64,000 bases of DNA from Actinoplanes sp. L3-i22. Lineage in GTDB: Bacteria > Actinomycetota > Actinomycetes > Mycobacteriales > Micromonosporaceae. Both the position numbers and the translations under genes were made by a program. The notes below the pieces were generated by a model, which was given only the letters and a program-made list of their open reading frames with translations, did not search any database and was not told the origin of the DNA. Within the stretch, counting starts at the first letter, position 1, and the number at the start of each line of letters is the position of its first letter. Below are positions 44,494 to 52,939 of this stretch, piece after piece. The DNA lies in contig NZ_AP024745.1 in assembly GCF_019704555.1 (NCBI RefSeq), positions 10,088,501 to 10,152,500 of the forward strand, given 5' to 3'.

Positions 44494-46002
44494 ATGAGAT
44501 ACGTGGCTCCTCCGCTCGCCGAACTCACCGCCCAGGCACAGACCCTCTCGTCAGCCGGCGATCTCACGGGCGCCCGGGCCGTTCTCGCGGACGTCCTGCG
44601 CACCGCCGACGCCGATCCCCGCCGCGCCACCGCCGAGCTGGCGGTCGCCGCCGCCCTCTTCGCCCGGGTCCTGATCGCGCTCGGTGACCCGCAGTCGGCC
44701 CGGCTCTGGGCCGCCTTCGCGCACGCCGCCGAGGAGCAGTTGCACGGCCGGAACGACGAGCGCACCGTCGCCGCGGCCGCCACCCACGCCGCGGTCCTGC
44801 ACCGCATCGGACAGTACGGCCGGGCCGCCCTGGTCTATCACGACCTGGTCGGCGCGCTGGCCCATCTGGACGACCCGGAGTCGGCACGGGTGCTGGCCGC
44901 CGAGGCCGACCTGGCCACCGCCGAGCACGCGGCCGGGCACTGTGCCGCCGCCCGCGCCCGGCTGACCGGCGCGTGGCGGCGCCACCAGCGCCTCTTCGGG
45001 GAGTCCGCGCCGGCCGGCATCAAGATGCTGGCCCGGCTCGGCGCGATGGAGCGCGAGTGCGGGCGGGACGCGGCGTCCCGCGACCACCTGGCCACCGCGC
45101 TGCGCCTGAGCCGGGAGCACCTGCCCGCCGACCATCCGCTGGCCCGCCAGGCGGCCGCGCTGGTCGAGGGCGAGCGCTCGGGCCGGCACACCTGCGGGCG
45201 GATGACCCGGCCGGGCCGGGACGACGACACCGAGCTGCGGCCCGGCGGCTTCCGGCCGTTCCCGCGCCGCCCCACCGTGCCCGACCCGGGCGGGCGCAAG
45301 CCGAGCACGAAGTACCCGCCGAAGCCGGACGACACGTTCGACGACGCCACCCAGCCCCCACCGGACAATCTGACCACCGATCCCAACGGCACGGTCTACC
45401 AGCAGCCGTTCTACCTGAGCGACCTGAACCTGCCGGGGGACCCGATCGGCCGGCACGCGCGGGCCGACACCCCGCCACCCCTGCCCGGCTACCGCGCACC
45501 CGACTACGGACCGGTCGGCACCGCCCACGCGTCCACCGCCGAGCCGGCGCCGAACAGTCCGGCCGCCCGGCGCGGCGGCCACCCGGCGCTGCTCGCGGCG
45601 GCCCTGGCCGGCGGCGTCGCGGTCGCCGCCGCCGTGGTGATCATGACGCTGCCGGACGCGGACGGCGCCACCACCCCGCAGGCCGCCCCGTCGGTGCCCG
45701 GCAAACCGACCCTGTTCAGCGCCGGCCCGGGCGCGCCCGGCTCGCCGGACCGGGTGACCCTGCGGGACAACGGCGCCAGCGTGTCGCTGAACTGGGTCTA
45801 CCCGGCCGCGGCGAAGGGGCCGGTGGTGATCTCCGGCGGCCGGTCCGGGCAGCCGCCGAGCGAGTTCCAGCGGCTCGCCGCCGGCGCCGTCGGCTACGAG
45901 GTCTACAACCTGAACGAGCGGCAGGACTACTGCTTCACCGTCGCGGTGCAGCCGCCGGCCGGCAAGCTCGTCTCCTCCGCCCCGGTCTGCACCGCCCGGT
46001 GA
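44494..46002 (+). CDS. TPR protein with membrane helix and FN3-like C-terminal domain
   Basis: 502 residues. Residues 1-230 are alanine-rich helices in TPR-like pairs (ARAVLADVLRTADADPRRAT, then ATAEHAAGHCAAARARLTGA). A Pro/Gly/Asp-rich linker (235-355) leads to one membrane helix (about 364-386) and an outside beta domain (LNWVYPAAAKGPVVI, then YEVYNLNERQDYCFTVAV), FN3-like. It may transmit or scaffold across the membrane, with TPRs inside. No family name is recognised. The gene lies 92 bp upstream of a TPR-GGDEF gene. Confidence 0.65.
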   Translation: MRYVAPPLAELTAQAQTLSSAGDLTGARAVLADVLRTADADPRRATAELAVAAALFARVLIALGDPQSARLWAAFAHAAEEQLHGRNDERTVAAAATHAAVLHRIGQYGRAALVYHDLVGALAHLDDPESARVLAAEADLATAEHAAGHCAAARARLTGAWRRHQRLFGESAPAGIKMLARLGAMERECGRDAASRDHLATALRLSREHLPADHPLARQAAALVEGERSGRHTCGRMTRPGRDDDTELRPGGFRPFPRRPTVPDPGGRKPSTKYPPKPDDTFDDATQPPPDNLTTDPNGTVYQQPFYLSDLNLPGDPIGRHARADTPPPLPGYRAPDYGPVGTAHASTAEPAPNSPAARRGGHPALLAAALAGGVAVAAAVVIMTLPDADGATTPQAAPSVPGKPTLFSAGPGAPGSPDRVTLRDNGASVSLNWVYPAAAKGPVVISGGRSGQPPSEFQRLAAGAVGYEVYNLNERQDYCFTVAVQPPAGKLVSSAPVCTAR

Positions 46003-46094
46003 GCCGCGCAACCGCATCGCACCCGGACGGGACCCGCCCTGCCACCGTGGAGCCGGATTCTTGGCCGTCACGGCGACTACAGGAAGTAGGGACA

Positions 46095-47675
46095 GTGACG
46101 ACCGATACGGCGAACTGTGTCCCCACCGCGCTCGACGAGCTCGGTGCCCTCGAGGCCGCCGTCGCGGAGCTCGAGAGCCGGTCCAACTCGCAGTTCCGGA
46201 CCGTGCGGGATCCGGCCGCCGAGCTCCGTCGCCGGGCCGGTGAGCTCGGCGCGGACGAGCTCTGCCAGCGCGCCGACCTGCTGCTCGCCTCGGTCGACCT
46301 GCGGGAGGGCCGGATCGGCGAGGGCGGCCAGACCGCGCACCGGGTGCAGGCCTGGGCCGAGCAGCACAACTCGCCGTACCTGCTGGCCCGGGCGCACCGC
46401 CAGCTCTCCCTGTTCTACCGGTACGTCGGCGACTCCGCCGACGGGCTCAAGCACGCCGTGCAGGCCGTCGCGCACATGGACGACGAGTGGCCGGTCACCA
46501 TGCGTACCCAATTGTTGATGTCCTTGTCGGTGGCGCTGGAGGAGTCCGGGTCGCGGGCCGAGGGCGACCGGCGGGCGCGGGAGGCCCTCGCGCTCACCAA
46601 GGCCGACGGCGACCAGGAGATGACCATCCTGGCGCTGAACAACATGGTCTACAGCGCGTATGAGAACGAGGACGAGGCGACCGCCCGCTCGCTGGTCGCC
46701 GAGATGCACGAGCTCCAGGCCCGCACCGGGCACCGGTTCGGGGCGAACGAGCTGGACACGATGGCCCGCGTCGAGCTGCTCGGCGGGCACTACGACGAGG
46801 TGGAGGCGCTGCTCACCCCGGTGCTGGCCGACCTGGTCGCGGCGAACGAGGGCGACGCGATCGCCGAGTGCCAGCTGACCCTGGCGCTGGCCCGCCGGCT
46901 GGCCGGGCGGTACGCCGAGGCGCAGGCCGCGCTCGACGCCAACCTGCGGCTCTGCCAGGACCGTGGGCTGGCCGCGGTCCGGGCCCGGATCCGCGAGGAG
47001 CAGGCCGCGCTGTACGCCGCGACCGGCCGCTTCGCCGAGGCGTACGAGGAGCACCGCGCCTTCCACACCGAGAACACCGCCCTGCTCTCCGCGCAGCGGG
47101 ACGCCCGGGCCCGCGCGCTGCAGGCCGTCTTCGAGGCGAACGAGGCGCGCCGGGCCAGCGAGCACTTCCGCGAGATGGCTCACCGCGACGCGCTCACCGG
47201 TCTGTACAACCGGCGGTACGTCAACGAGCGGCTGCCCGCCCTGCTGGGCGAGGCGGCCGGCGGTCACGGCCCGCTCTCGATCGCAATCATCGACCTGGAC
47301 CACTTCAAGCGGGTCAACGACACGCTCTCGCACGCCACCGGCGACACCGTGCTGCAACAGGTGGCCGAGCTGCTGGAGGAGGCGGCGCCCGGGCTGGCCC
47401 TCGCCGCCCGGATGGGCGGCGAGGAGTTCCTGCTGGTCTTCCCGGGGGTCGGCGCGGAGGACGCGGCGATCCGCTGCGAGCGCCTGCGGCTGCGGATCCG
47501 GGCGCACGCCTGGGGTCCGATCACCGGCAGCCTGCCGGTGACCACCAGCATCGGGGTCACCACGTCCAGCGACGGGCACGGCACGCCGGCGTCGCTGCTC
47601 GCCCAGGCCGACCGCAACCTCTACGCCGCCAAGCGCGGCGGCCGCGACCGCGTCGTCGGTGACCTGGTCATCTGA
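46095..47675 (+). CDS. TPR-domain diguanylate cyclase (GGDEF)
   Basis: 526 residues from GTG 46095. Residues 40-340 are TPR-like helices (SPYLLARAHRQLSLFYRYVG, then QEMTILALNNMVYSAYENED). The GGDEF domain (about 365-526) has DALTGLYNRRYVNERL, DLDHFKRVND and the active-site motif GGEEF (441-445). The inhibitory I-site RxxD expected just before it is absent (PGLALAARM), so product inhibition may be weak. It is cytoplasmic, without membrane segments. In actinomycetes c-di-GMP controls development through BldD, which fits the presence of ssgB in the window. Confidence 0.9.
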   Translation: MTTDTANCVPTALDELGALEAAVAELESRSNSQFRTVRDPAAELRRRAGELGADELCQRADLLLASVDLREGRIGEGGQTAHRVQAWAEQHNSPYLLARAHRQLSLFYRYVGDSADGLKHAVQAVAHMDDEWPVTMRTQLLMSLSVALEESGSRAEGDRRAREALALTKADGDQEMTILALNNMVYSAYENEDEATARSLVAEMHELQARTGHRFGANELDTMARVELLGGHYDEVEALLTPVLADLVAANEGDAIAECQLTLALARRLAGRYAEAQAALDANLRLCQDRGLAAVRARIREEQAALYAATGRFAEAYEEHRAFHTENTALLSAQRDARARALQAVFEANEARRASEHFREMAHRDALTGLYNRRYVNERLPALLGEAAGGHGPLSIAIIDLDHFKRVNDTLSHATGDTVLQQVAELLEEAAPGLALAARMGGEEFLLVFPGVGAEDAAIRCERLRLRIRAHAWGPITGSLPVTTSIGVTTSSDGHGTPASLLAQADRNLYAAKRGGRDRVVGDLVI

Positions 47676-47702
47676 CCGGGTCCGGCGATCGGCGCGCGGC
47701 GG

Positions 47703-48212
47703 TTACTCGCCGACCGCGCCGACCGCCAGTTCGACGACCACGTCCAGGTGGCCGACGTGCCGGGCGTACTCCTGGACCAGGTGGAACAGGATGCGCTCCA
47801 GGGTGGGCGGCTCGGCGCCGTCCCAGCGCGGGCCCGGCTGCCCGACCGCGCTCAGCGGATTCTTCGCGAGCACCTCGTCGGTGTGCGCGCCCTGGGCCCG
47901 CAGCGCGTCGGCCAGCTCGGTGAAGGACTCGTCCGGGGCGACGTACCAGCGGTCGACGTTGCGGTCGCCCCACGGGTCGTCGAACGCCACGCCCTCGAAT
48001 CCCCACTCGATCCAGCGCAATTCGACGTACCGAAGATGTTTGACCAGCTCGACCGGGGTCCAGCCGGAAGGTAAGCGGCTGGTCCGCCGCTCCCCCTCGG
48101 GGAGCGCGGACGTCTTGGCGAGCAGCGTTTCGCGGAAGTACGACAGGTAGCCCGCGAAGACGTCGGCGGTGCCGGCGGCGGCGCGGGTCGGCGACGGGAA
48201 CTCGATCGTCAT
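47703..48212 (-). CDS. DinB-family protein (DUF664, mycothiol-dependent enzyme-like)
   Basis: 169 residues. TPVELVKHLRYVELRWIEWG carries the first metal-binding His, and ERILFHLVQEYARHVGHLDV carries the two C-terminal His in HxxxH spacing, as in DinB/DUF664 four-helix bundles. Actinobacterial members include mycothiol-dependent thiol-transferases; the substrate is unknown. It is divergent from the ammonium transporter gene. Confidence 0.9.
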   Translation of the reverse strand: MTIEFPSPTRAAAGTADVFAGYLSYFRETLLAKTSALPEGERRTSRLPSGWTPVELVKHLRYVELRWIEWGFEGVAFDDPWGDRNVDRWYVAPDESFTELADALRAQGAHTDEVLAKNPLSAVGQPGPRWDGAEPPTLERILFHLVQEYARHVGHLDVVVELAVGAVGE

Positions 48213-48273
48213 GCCGCGAGTATGCGGGGTGGACCGGCGCGACGCCCGGCCGGATCACCGTGGCGACGTGCTT

Positions 48274-48311
48274 GTAACACGTCAGAAACGCACGGGAGCC
48301 CGGACCGAAAC
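48274..48311 (+). promoter_or_regulatory. GlnR-box-like site upstream of the ammonium transporter gene
   Basis: GTAAC (48274-48278), six bases, GAAAC (48285-48289), six bases, GAGCC (48296-48300), six bases, GAAAC (48307-48311). The spacing is exactly that of the actinobacterial GlnR box gTnAC-N6-GaAAC-N6-gTnAC-N6-GaAAC; three of the four elements match. It ends 23 nt before the amt start. Confidence 0.75.
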
Positions 48312-48334
48312 CGATCACCGCGACGCTGACCCGC

Positions 48335-49618
48335 ATGCCCGATCGACTGAACTCCGGGGACACCGCCTGGCTGCTGGTCAGCGCCGCGCTGGTGCTGCTG
48401 ATGATCCCCGGCCTGGCGCTGTTCTACGGCGGCATGGTGCGGATCAAGAGCACCCTGAACATGCTGATGATGACGTTCGCCTGCCTGAGCGTGGTCAGCG
48501 TGATCTGGGTGACCTACGGCTACTCGCTGGCGTTCGGGCCGGACACCGGGCACGGCCTGATCGGGGACCTGAGCCTGGCCGGGATGGCCGGCATCGGGCC
48601 GGACTCGGTCACCGGGTCGACGCCCACGCTGGTCTTCGCGGCCTTCCAGATGATGTTCGCGATCATCACGGCCGCCCTGCTCAGCGGCGCGATCGCGGAC
48701 CGGGCCAAGTTCAGCACCTGGGTGGTCTTCGTGGCGATCTGGGTGACCGTGGTCTACGCGCCGATCGCGCACTGGGTGTTCAGCCCGGACGGCTGGATCA
48801 CCCAGCACCTGCGGATCCTGGACCTGGCCGGCGGCACCGTCGTGGAGATCAACTCCGGGGCGTCCGGCCTGGCCCTGGCGATCGTGCTCGGGCACCGGAT
48901 GGGCTTCCGCTCGGAGCCGATGCGCCCGCACAGCCTGCCGCTGGTCGTGCTCGGCGCGGGCCTGCTCTGGTTCGGCTGGTTCGGCTTCAACGCCGGGTCG
49001 GCGCTCGCCGCGAACGGCTCGGCCGGGCTGGCGTTCTTCAACACCCAGGCGTCCGGGGCGGCCGGGATCGCCGGCTGGCTGCTCGTCGAACGGCTCCGGG
49101 ACGGGCACGCGACCACGCTGGGCGCCGCGTCCGGGGCGGTGGCCGGGCTGGTCGCGATCACGCCGGCGTGCGGGTCGGTGAACCCGTTCTGCGCGCTGCT
49201 GATCGGGGTGGCGGCCGGCGCGCTCTGCGGGTACGTGGTCGGCCTCAAGCACCGCCTCGGCCTGGACGACTCGCTGGACGTGGCCGGGGTCCACGGGGTC
49301 GGCGGCTTCCTCGGCACGATCCTGATCGGCCTGCTCGCCACGGCGACCGCGACCGGCGGGCCGCGCGGGCTGTTCTTCGGCGGCGGGTTCGGGCTGTTCG
49401 GCCGGCAGGCGCTGGCCGCGGTCACGGTCGCGCTCTTCGCCTTCGCGGCGACCTGGCTGATCGCGACGGCGCTGAACCGGACGATCGGGTTCCGGGTCAC
49501 CCCGGAGGACGAGCACGGCGGCCTGGACCTGGCGCTGCACGGCGAGTCGGCGTACGACCTGGGCGTGGCCGCCCACAGCAGCGGCCACCCGACCCGACCG
49601 GCCACCGCCCCGCACTGA
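48335..49618 (+). CDS. amt: ammonium transporter, Amt family, with Glu in the twin-His position
   Basis: 427 residues with eleven membrane helices. The family signature is present as LDLAGGTVVEINSGASGLAL and the second pore histidine as H320 in VAGVHGVGGFLGT. At the first twin-His position (H168 in E. coli AmtB) there is E171. The trimeric protein should bring NH4+ into the cell under nitrogen limitation. Unlike most actinobacterial amtB genes, no glnK or glnD follows. A GlnR-box-like site precedes it. The start is ATG 48335. Confidence 0.95.
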   Translation: MPDRLNSGDTAWLLVSAALVLLMIPGLALFYGGMVRIKSTLNMLMMTFACLSVVSVIWVTYGYSLAFGPDTGHGLIGDLSLAGMAGIGPDSVTGSTPTLVFAAFQMMFAIITAALLSGAIADRAKFSTWVVFVAIWVTVVYAPIAHWVFSPDGWITQHLRILDLAGGTVVEINSGASGLALAIVLGHRMGFRSEPMRPHSLPLVVLGAGLLWFGWFGFNAGSALAANGSAGLAFFNTQASGAAGIAGWLLVERLRDGHATTLGAASGAVAGLVAITPACGSVNPFCALLIGVAAGALCGYVVGLKHRLGLDDSLDVAGVHGVGGFLGTILIGLLATATATGGPRGLFFGGGFGLFGRQALAAVTVALFAFAATWLIATALNRTIGFRVTPEDEHGGLDLALHGESAYDLGVAAHSSGHPTRPATAPH

Positions 49619-49653
49619 GTGGTGCCGCGCCGGCGGATCCGCGCGGCGAACCG

Positions 49654-50430
49654 TCAGATGTCCAGGTCGAGGCGGACCGGGTAGTGGTCGGAGGCGTGCT
49701 CGGTGGGGCCGCCGCGCAGCACCCGCATGTCGTGGGCGGTCGTCGCGATCGCCGGCGTGGCCAGCACGTAGTCCAGGCGCATCCCGCCGAACTCGCGCCC
49801 GCCGCCCTGCGTGGTCGGCACGGTCCGCCCGTCGCCGTCACCGGCCGTGGTCCACAGGTCGGTCATCCCGAAGGCGGCCACCGCCCGGGTGTCCACCGTC
49901 CCGTCCCGGTGCAGGTGGCGTTTGCGGAACAGCGCGGGCTGGCTGGCCAGCGCCGCGGTGTGGTCGGCGACCGGGTCGAGCCCGTTCAGATCACCGGCGA
50001 CGACGACCCGGTCGCCGCGGACATAGCGCGCGGCCAGCCAGCGTGCCTCCCGCATCCGCCGGTACGGCGCGAACGGGTTCAGATGCGCGCTGATCACGGT
50101 CACCGGCCCGGAGCCGGTCGACACCACCGCCACCGCCGCGGCGTGGTGCAGCCGCCACGTGACGCTCGCCGTGTGGGTGATCCGCAGCGGATCGCGGACC
50201 AGCACCGCCACCGGCATCCCGAGGCCGGACCGGGCCAGGAACGGGGTCATCCCGACCGCCCCGGCCAGCTCGGTCATCCGCCGCCCGTCGTTGCGGGTGA
50301 AGTCGCGCAGCTCCTGCAGGGTGAGGATGTCCGGCTTCTCGGCGGTGATCACCTCGGCGATGGCCGGCAGGCGGAAGCGCTGCCCGCGGTCCACCCCGCC
50401 GGTCTTGATGTTCCACGTCATGAAGCGCAT
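49654..50430 (-). CDS. endonuclease/exonuclease/phosphatase (EEP) family protein
   Basis: 258 residues. The EEP motifs are MTWNIKTGG at the start, LQELRDF, ISAHLNPFAP, VVAGDLNGLD, RLDYVLA and ASDHYPV at the end, giving the full set of metal and catalytic residues. Family members are DNases, sphingomyelinases and phosphoinositide phosphatases. It has no signal peptide. ATG 50430 overlaps the stop of the tandem PAP2 gene by one base, so translation is coupled. The neighbourhood (DAG kinase, PAP2) favours a phosphodiester lipid substrate, but this is inference. Confidence 0.88.
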   Translation of the reverse strand: MRFMTWNIKTGGVDRGQRFRLPAIAEVITAEKPDILTLQELRDFTRNDGRRMTELAGAVGMTPFLARSGLGMPVAVLVRDPLRITHTASVTWRLHHAAAVAVVSTGSGPVTVISAHLNPFAPYRRMREARWLAARYVRGDRVVVAGDLNGLDPVADHTAALASQPALFRKRHLHRDGTVDTRAVAAFGMTDLWTTAGDGDGRTVPTTQGGGREFGGMRLDYVLATPAIATTAHDMRVLRGGPTEHASDHYPVRLDLDI

Positions 50431-51899
50431 CAGGCGTCCACCAGCTGCCGGTTCTCCACCGCTGCCTCCTTCGCGGTGACCGCGTGGGCGTTCGGCCGGA
50501 CCACGAACCAGAGCGTGGTCAGCCAGGCCGCGGCGAGCAGGCACGCGCCGAGCACGTCGGTCGGGTGGTGCATGCCACGGTACATCCGGGACGTCGCGAC
50601 CCCGAGCGGCATCACCACCGCGAGCACCGGGAAGATCCAGCGCCACGGCTGCCGGAGCCGGGCGGTCACGATGATCGCGATCGTGACCCACAGGCAGATC
50701 GTCGCGGCGATGTGCCCGGACGGGAACGACGAGGTGGGCATCTGCCCGTCCAGCTGCTCGACCCCGGGCCGGGGCCGGCCGACCGCGGCGGCGCTGGTCA
50801 GGAACAGGGTCAGCTCGCCGACCATGGCCAGCACCAGGAACAGCACCGGACGCCACTGCCGCCACAGGGCCAGCGCTAGCGGGCAGAAGACCAGCGAGAT
50901 CATCAGGATCGCGTGGGTGTCCCCGGCCTTGCTCCACACCCAGCTCGCCTGGTCCAGGCCCGGCGTGCGGAACGTCTGCAGCCACCGGCAGAAACCGTCG
51001 TCCCAGCTCGGGTTCCAGTTGGTCACGGTCCAGCCGAGGCCGTAGAGCAGGCCGAACGTGAGCACCCAGCCGACCAGGAGCTCCGCGCCCTTGACCCACG
51101 GGTGCGGCAGCACCGCCTGCTCGGCCGGCGTGAGCTCGAGGTCGTGGGCGGCCTCCGGTTCGAGGCCGTCGTGCAGGACGTGCTCGGCGGAGTGGCCGGC
51201 CTCCCGGCGCCAGACCCGGAAGGCGTACGCGGTCGTGCTGATCCACGCGATCCCGAGCAGCCAGCCGGCCAGCACGTCGGAGAGGAAGTGCACGCCGAGT
51301 GCGATCCGGCTGAACCCGATCAGCACCACGATCAGGGCAAAAAACCCCAGGAACAAAGGCCTCCACCGATTTCGTACGCCGGGGAGCAGCACCAGGGCGA
51401 GCATCCCGTAGACGATCATCGAGCCCAGCGCGTGCCCGCTCGGGAAGCTGTTCCCCGGGGCGTGCGCGACCGGCGACTCCAGCACCGGCCGGACCCGCCC
51501 GACCAGCGTCTTCAGCGACGGGTCCAGGATCATCGCCCCGACCCCGGTGATCACCAGGTAGAGCGCGAGCCGCGGCCGCCGCCGGATCAGCAGCATCGTG
51601 ACCACCACGGCGACCAGCGAGGTCATGAAGACCCGCCCGCCGAACGTGGAGATCTGCTGGAGGATCTTCACCTTCGTCGCGGAGCCGGCGACCTGATGGT
51701 TCAGGCCCTCGGCGACCGCGTGGTCCAGGTCCTGCAGCGGCGTCCAGTGGAACCGCACCAGCAGCAGGAGCGCGGCGAAGCCCAGCCCGACCGCGATCAC
51801 CGCGATCAGGCCGAGCACGCTGCGCCCGGCGAAATGCCGGACCGGGGCCCAGCCGGCGCGTTCCACCACGCGGTTGTCTTGGTTCTTCGGGTCGGACAC
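50430..51899 (-). CDS. membrane protein with two fused PAP2 phosphatase domains
   Basis: 489 residues. Domain 1 (about 70-225) has KTLVGRVRP (130-138), PSGH (153-156) and SRIALGVHFLSD (H204). Domain 2 (about 275-465) has VGRPRP (373-378), PSGH (393-396) and SRMYRGMHHPTD (H445). The phosphatase triad is therefore complete in both, but the lysine of KX6RP is missing in the second. PAP2 proteins dephosphorylate phosphatidate, prenyl diphosphates or similar lipids. GTG 51899 has GGGAG eight bases upstream. Two PAP2 units in one chain are unusual. Confidence 0.85.
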   Translation of the reverse strand: MSDPKNQDNRVVERAGWAPVRHFAGRSVLGLIAVIAVGLGFAALLLLVRFHWTPLQDLDHAVAEGLNHQVAGSATKVKILQQISTFGGRVFMTSLVAVVVTMLLIRRRPRLALYLVITGVGAMILDPSLKTLVGRVRPVLESPVAHAPGNSFPSGHALGSMIVYGMLALVLLPGVRNRWRPLFLGFFALIVVLIGFSRIALGVHFLSDVLAGWLLGIAWISTTAYAFRVWRREAGHSAEHVLHDGLEPEAAHDLELTPAEQAVLPHPWVKGAELLVGWVLTFGLLYGLGWTVTNWNPSWDDGFCRWLQTFRTPGLDQASWVWSKAGDTHAILMISLVFCPLALALWRQWRPVLFLVLAMVGELTLFLTSAAAVGRPRPGVEQLDGQMPTSSFPSGHIAATICLWVTIAIIVTARLRQPWRWIFPVLAVVMPLGVATSRMYRGMHHPTDVLGACLLAAAWLTTLWFVVRPNAHAVTAKEAAVENRQLVDA

Positions 51900-51934
51900 G
51901 GCACGCTCCCAATGGGGTCGGGGGTGCCGCGTTC

Positions 51935-52939
51935 TTACCCCGTGGAGTCGGTCGGTACACCGGCCGTGCGTTGCGCGGGCACGTCGTGGCCGGGCTCCCA
52001 CTGGTCCGGCTGGGCCGGTCTCGCCCCGACCCGGCGGGCCTCCAGCTGCGCGGCGAACGCCAGACCCAGGAAGAACGCCAGGCCGGTCAGGTTCGCCCAG
52101 AGCAGCAGCGCCATCATCGCGGTGAGCGGGCCGTAGGTCGCCCCGAAGCTCCCGCTGACCCGGATGTACCCGGCCAGCAGCAGGCTCGCCAGCCACCACA
52201 GCACGGTCGCCACCACCGCGCCGAACAGCAGCCAGGACAGCGCCGGCTGCTTGCGCCGCGGCGAGTGCCTGAACAGCGTGCCGACCGCGTAGACGATCAG
52301 CACCAGGCTCACCGGCCAGCGCACCACGTCCCACCCGACCCGGAGCCAGCCCGGGAGGTCGAATCGGTGCTCGGCCGACTCCCCGGCGGCCCGCCCGGCC
52401 ACCAGGATCAGGAACCCGAACAGCGCCGGCAGCCCGGCGGTGAACGCCAGCACCGCGGCCCGGGTGTACTTCTGCAGCGCCGGCCGGTCCCGCTCGACGC
52501 CGTAGATGCGGTTGGCGCCGCGCTCGACCTGGGCCATCGCGGTGGTCAGCGCGACCAGCCCGGTGATCAGACCGAGCACCAGGGCCAGCTCACCGGCGTC
52601 CTCGGTGCGCTCGTCGTCCATCAGCAGCTCGCGGACCAGCGGCTCGCTGGCACCCGGGGTGAGCGCGATGACGGTGTCCGCGACCACCTCGCCGCCGGAC
52701 TCGGCGCCCAGGTCGGTGGCGAGGCCGGAGAGGGCGATCAGGAACGGGACGATGGCCAGGCAGAGCTGCAGCGCGAAGGCGCGCGAGTGGCTGAAGCCGT
52801 CGCCGTAGCGGAACCGGATGAACGCGTCCCGCAGCAACGGCCAGCCGCCGTAGTTCCGCAGCGCCAGGTAGGCGTCGTCGGCGGAGAGCTCGTCCCCGGC
52901 CATGGTCCTGGTCTCGGGGACCGGTTCGGTGCTGCTCAC
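51935..52939 (-). CDS. YihY/BrkB-family inner membrane protein
   Basis: 334 residues with six membrane helices. FSHSRAFALQLCLAIVPFLIALSG, then LITGLVALTTAMAQVERGANRIYGVERDR and ATYGPLTAMMALLLWANLTG are the conserved blocks of the family (the first and second exceed one motif; the key parts are LCLAIVPFLIAL and GANRIYGVERDR). The function is unsettled; a role in lipid or envelope handling has been suggested for relatives. GTG 52939 overlaps the DAG-kinase-like stop by four bases, and the PAP2 gene starts 35 bp after its stop. Confidence 0.9.
   Translation of the reverse strand: MSSTEPVPETRTMAGDELSADDAYLALRNYGGWPLLRDAFIRFRYGDGFSHSRAFALQLCLAIVPFLIALSGLATDLGAESGGEVVADTVIALTPGASEPLVRELLMDDERTEDAGELALVLGLITGLVALTTAMAQVERGANRIYGVERDRPALQKYTRAAVLAFTAGLPALFGFLILVAGRAAGESAEHRFDLPGWLRVGWDVVRWPVSLVLIVYAVGTLFRHSPRRKQPALSWLLFGAVVATVLWWLASLLLAGYIRVSGSFGATYGPLTAMMALLLWANLTGLAFFLGLAFAAQLEARRVGARPAQPDQWEPGHDVPAQRTAGVPTDSTG

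Noticed and set aside
48169..51045. A plus-strand frame of over 950 codons over amt and the EEP/PAP2 genes
   Set aside because: It overlaps amt in another frame and is antisense to two genes with complete catalytic motifs.
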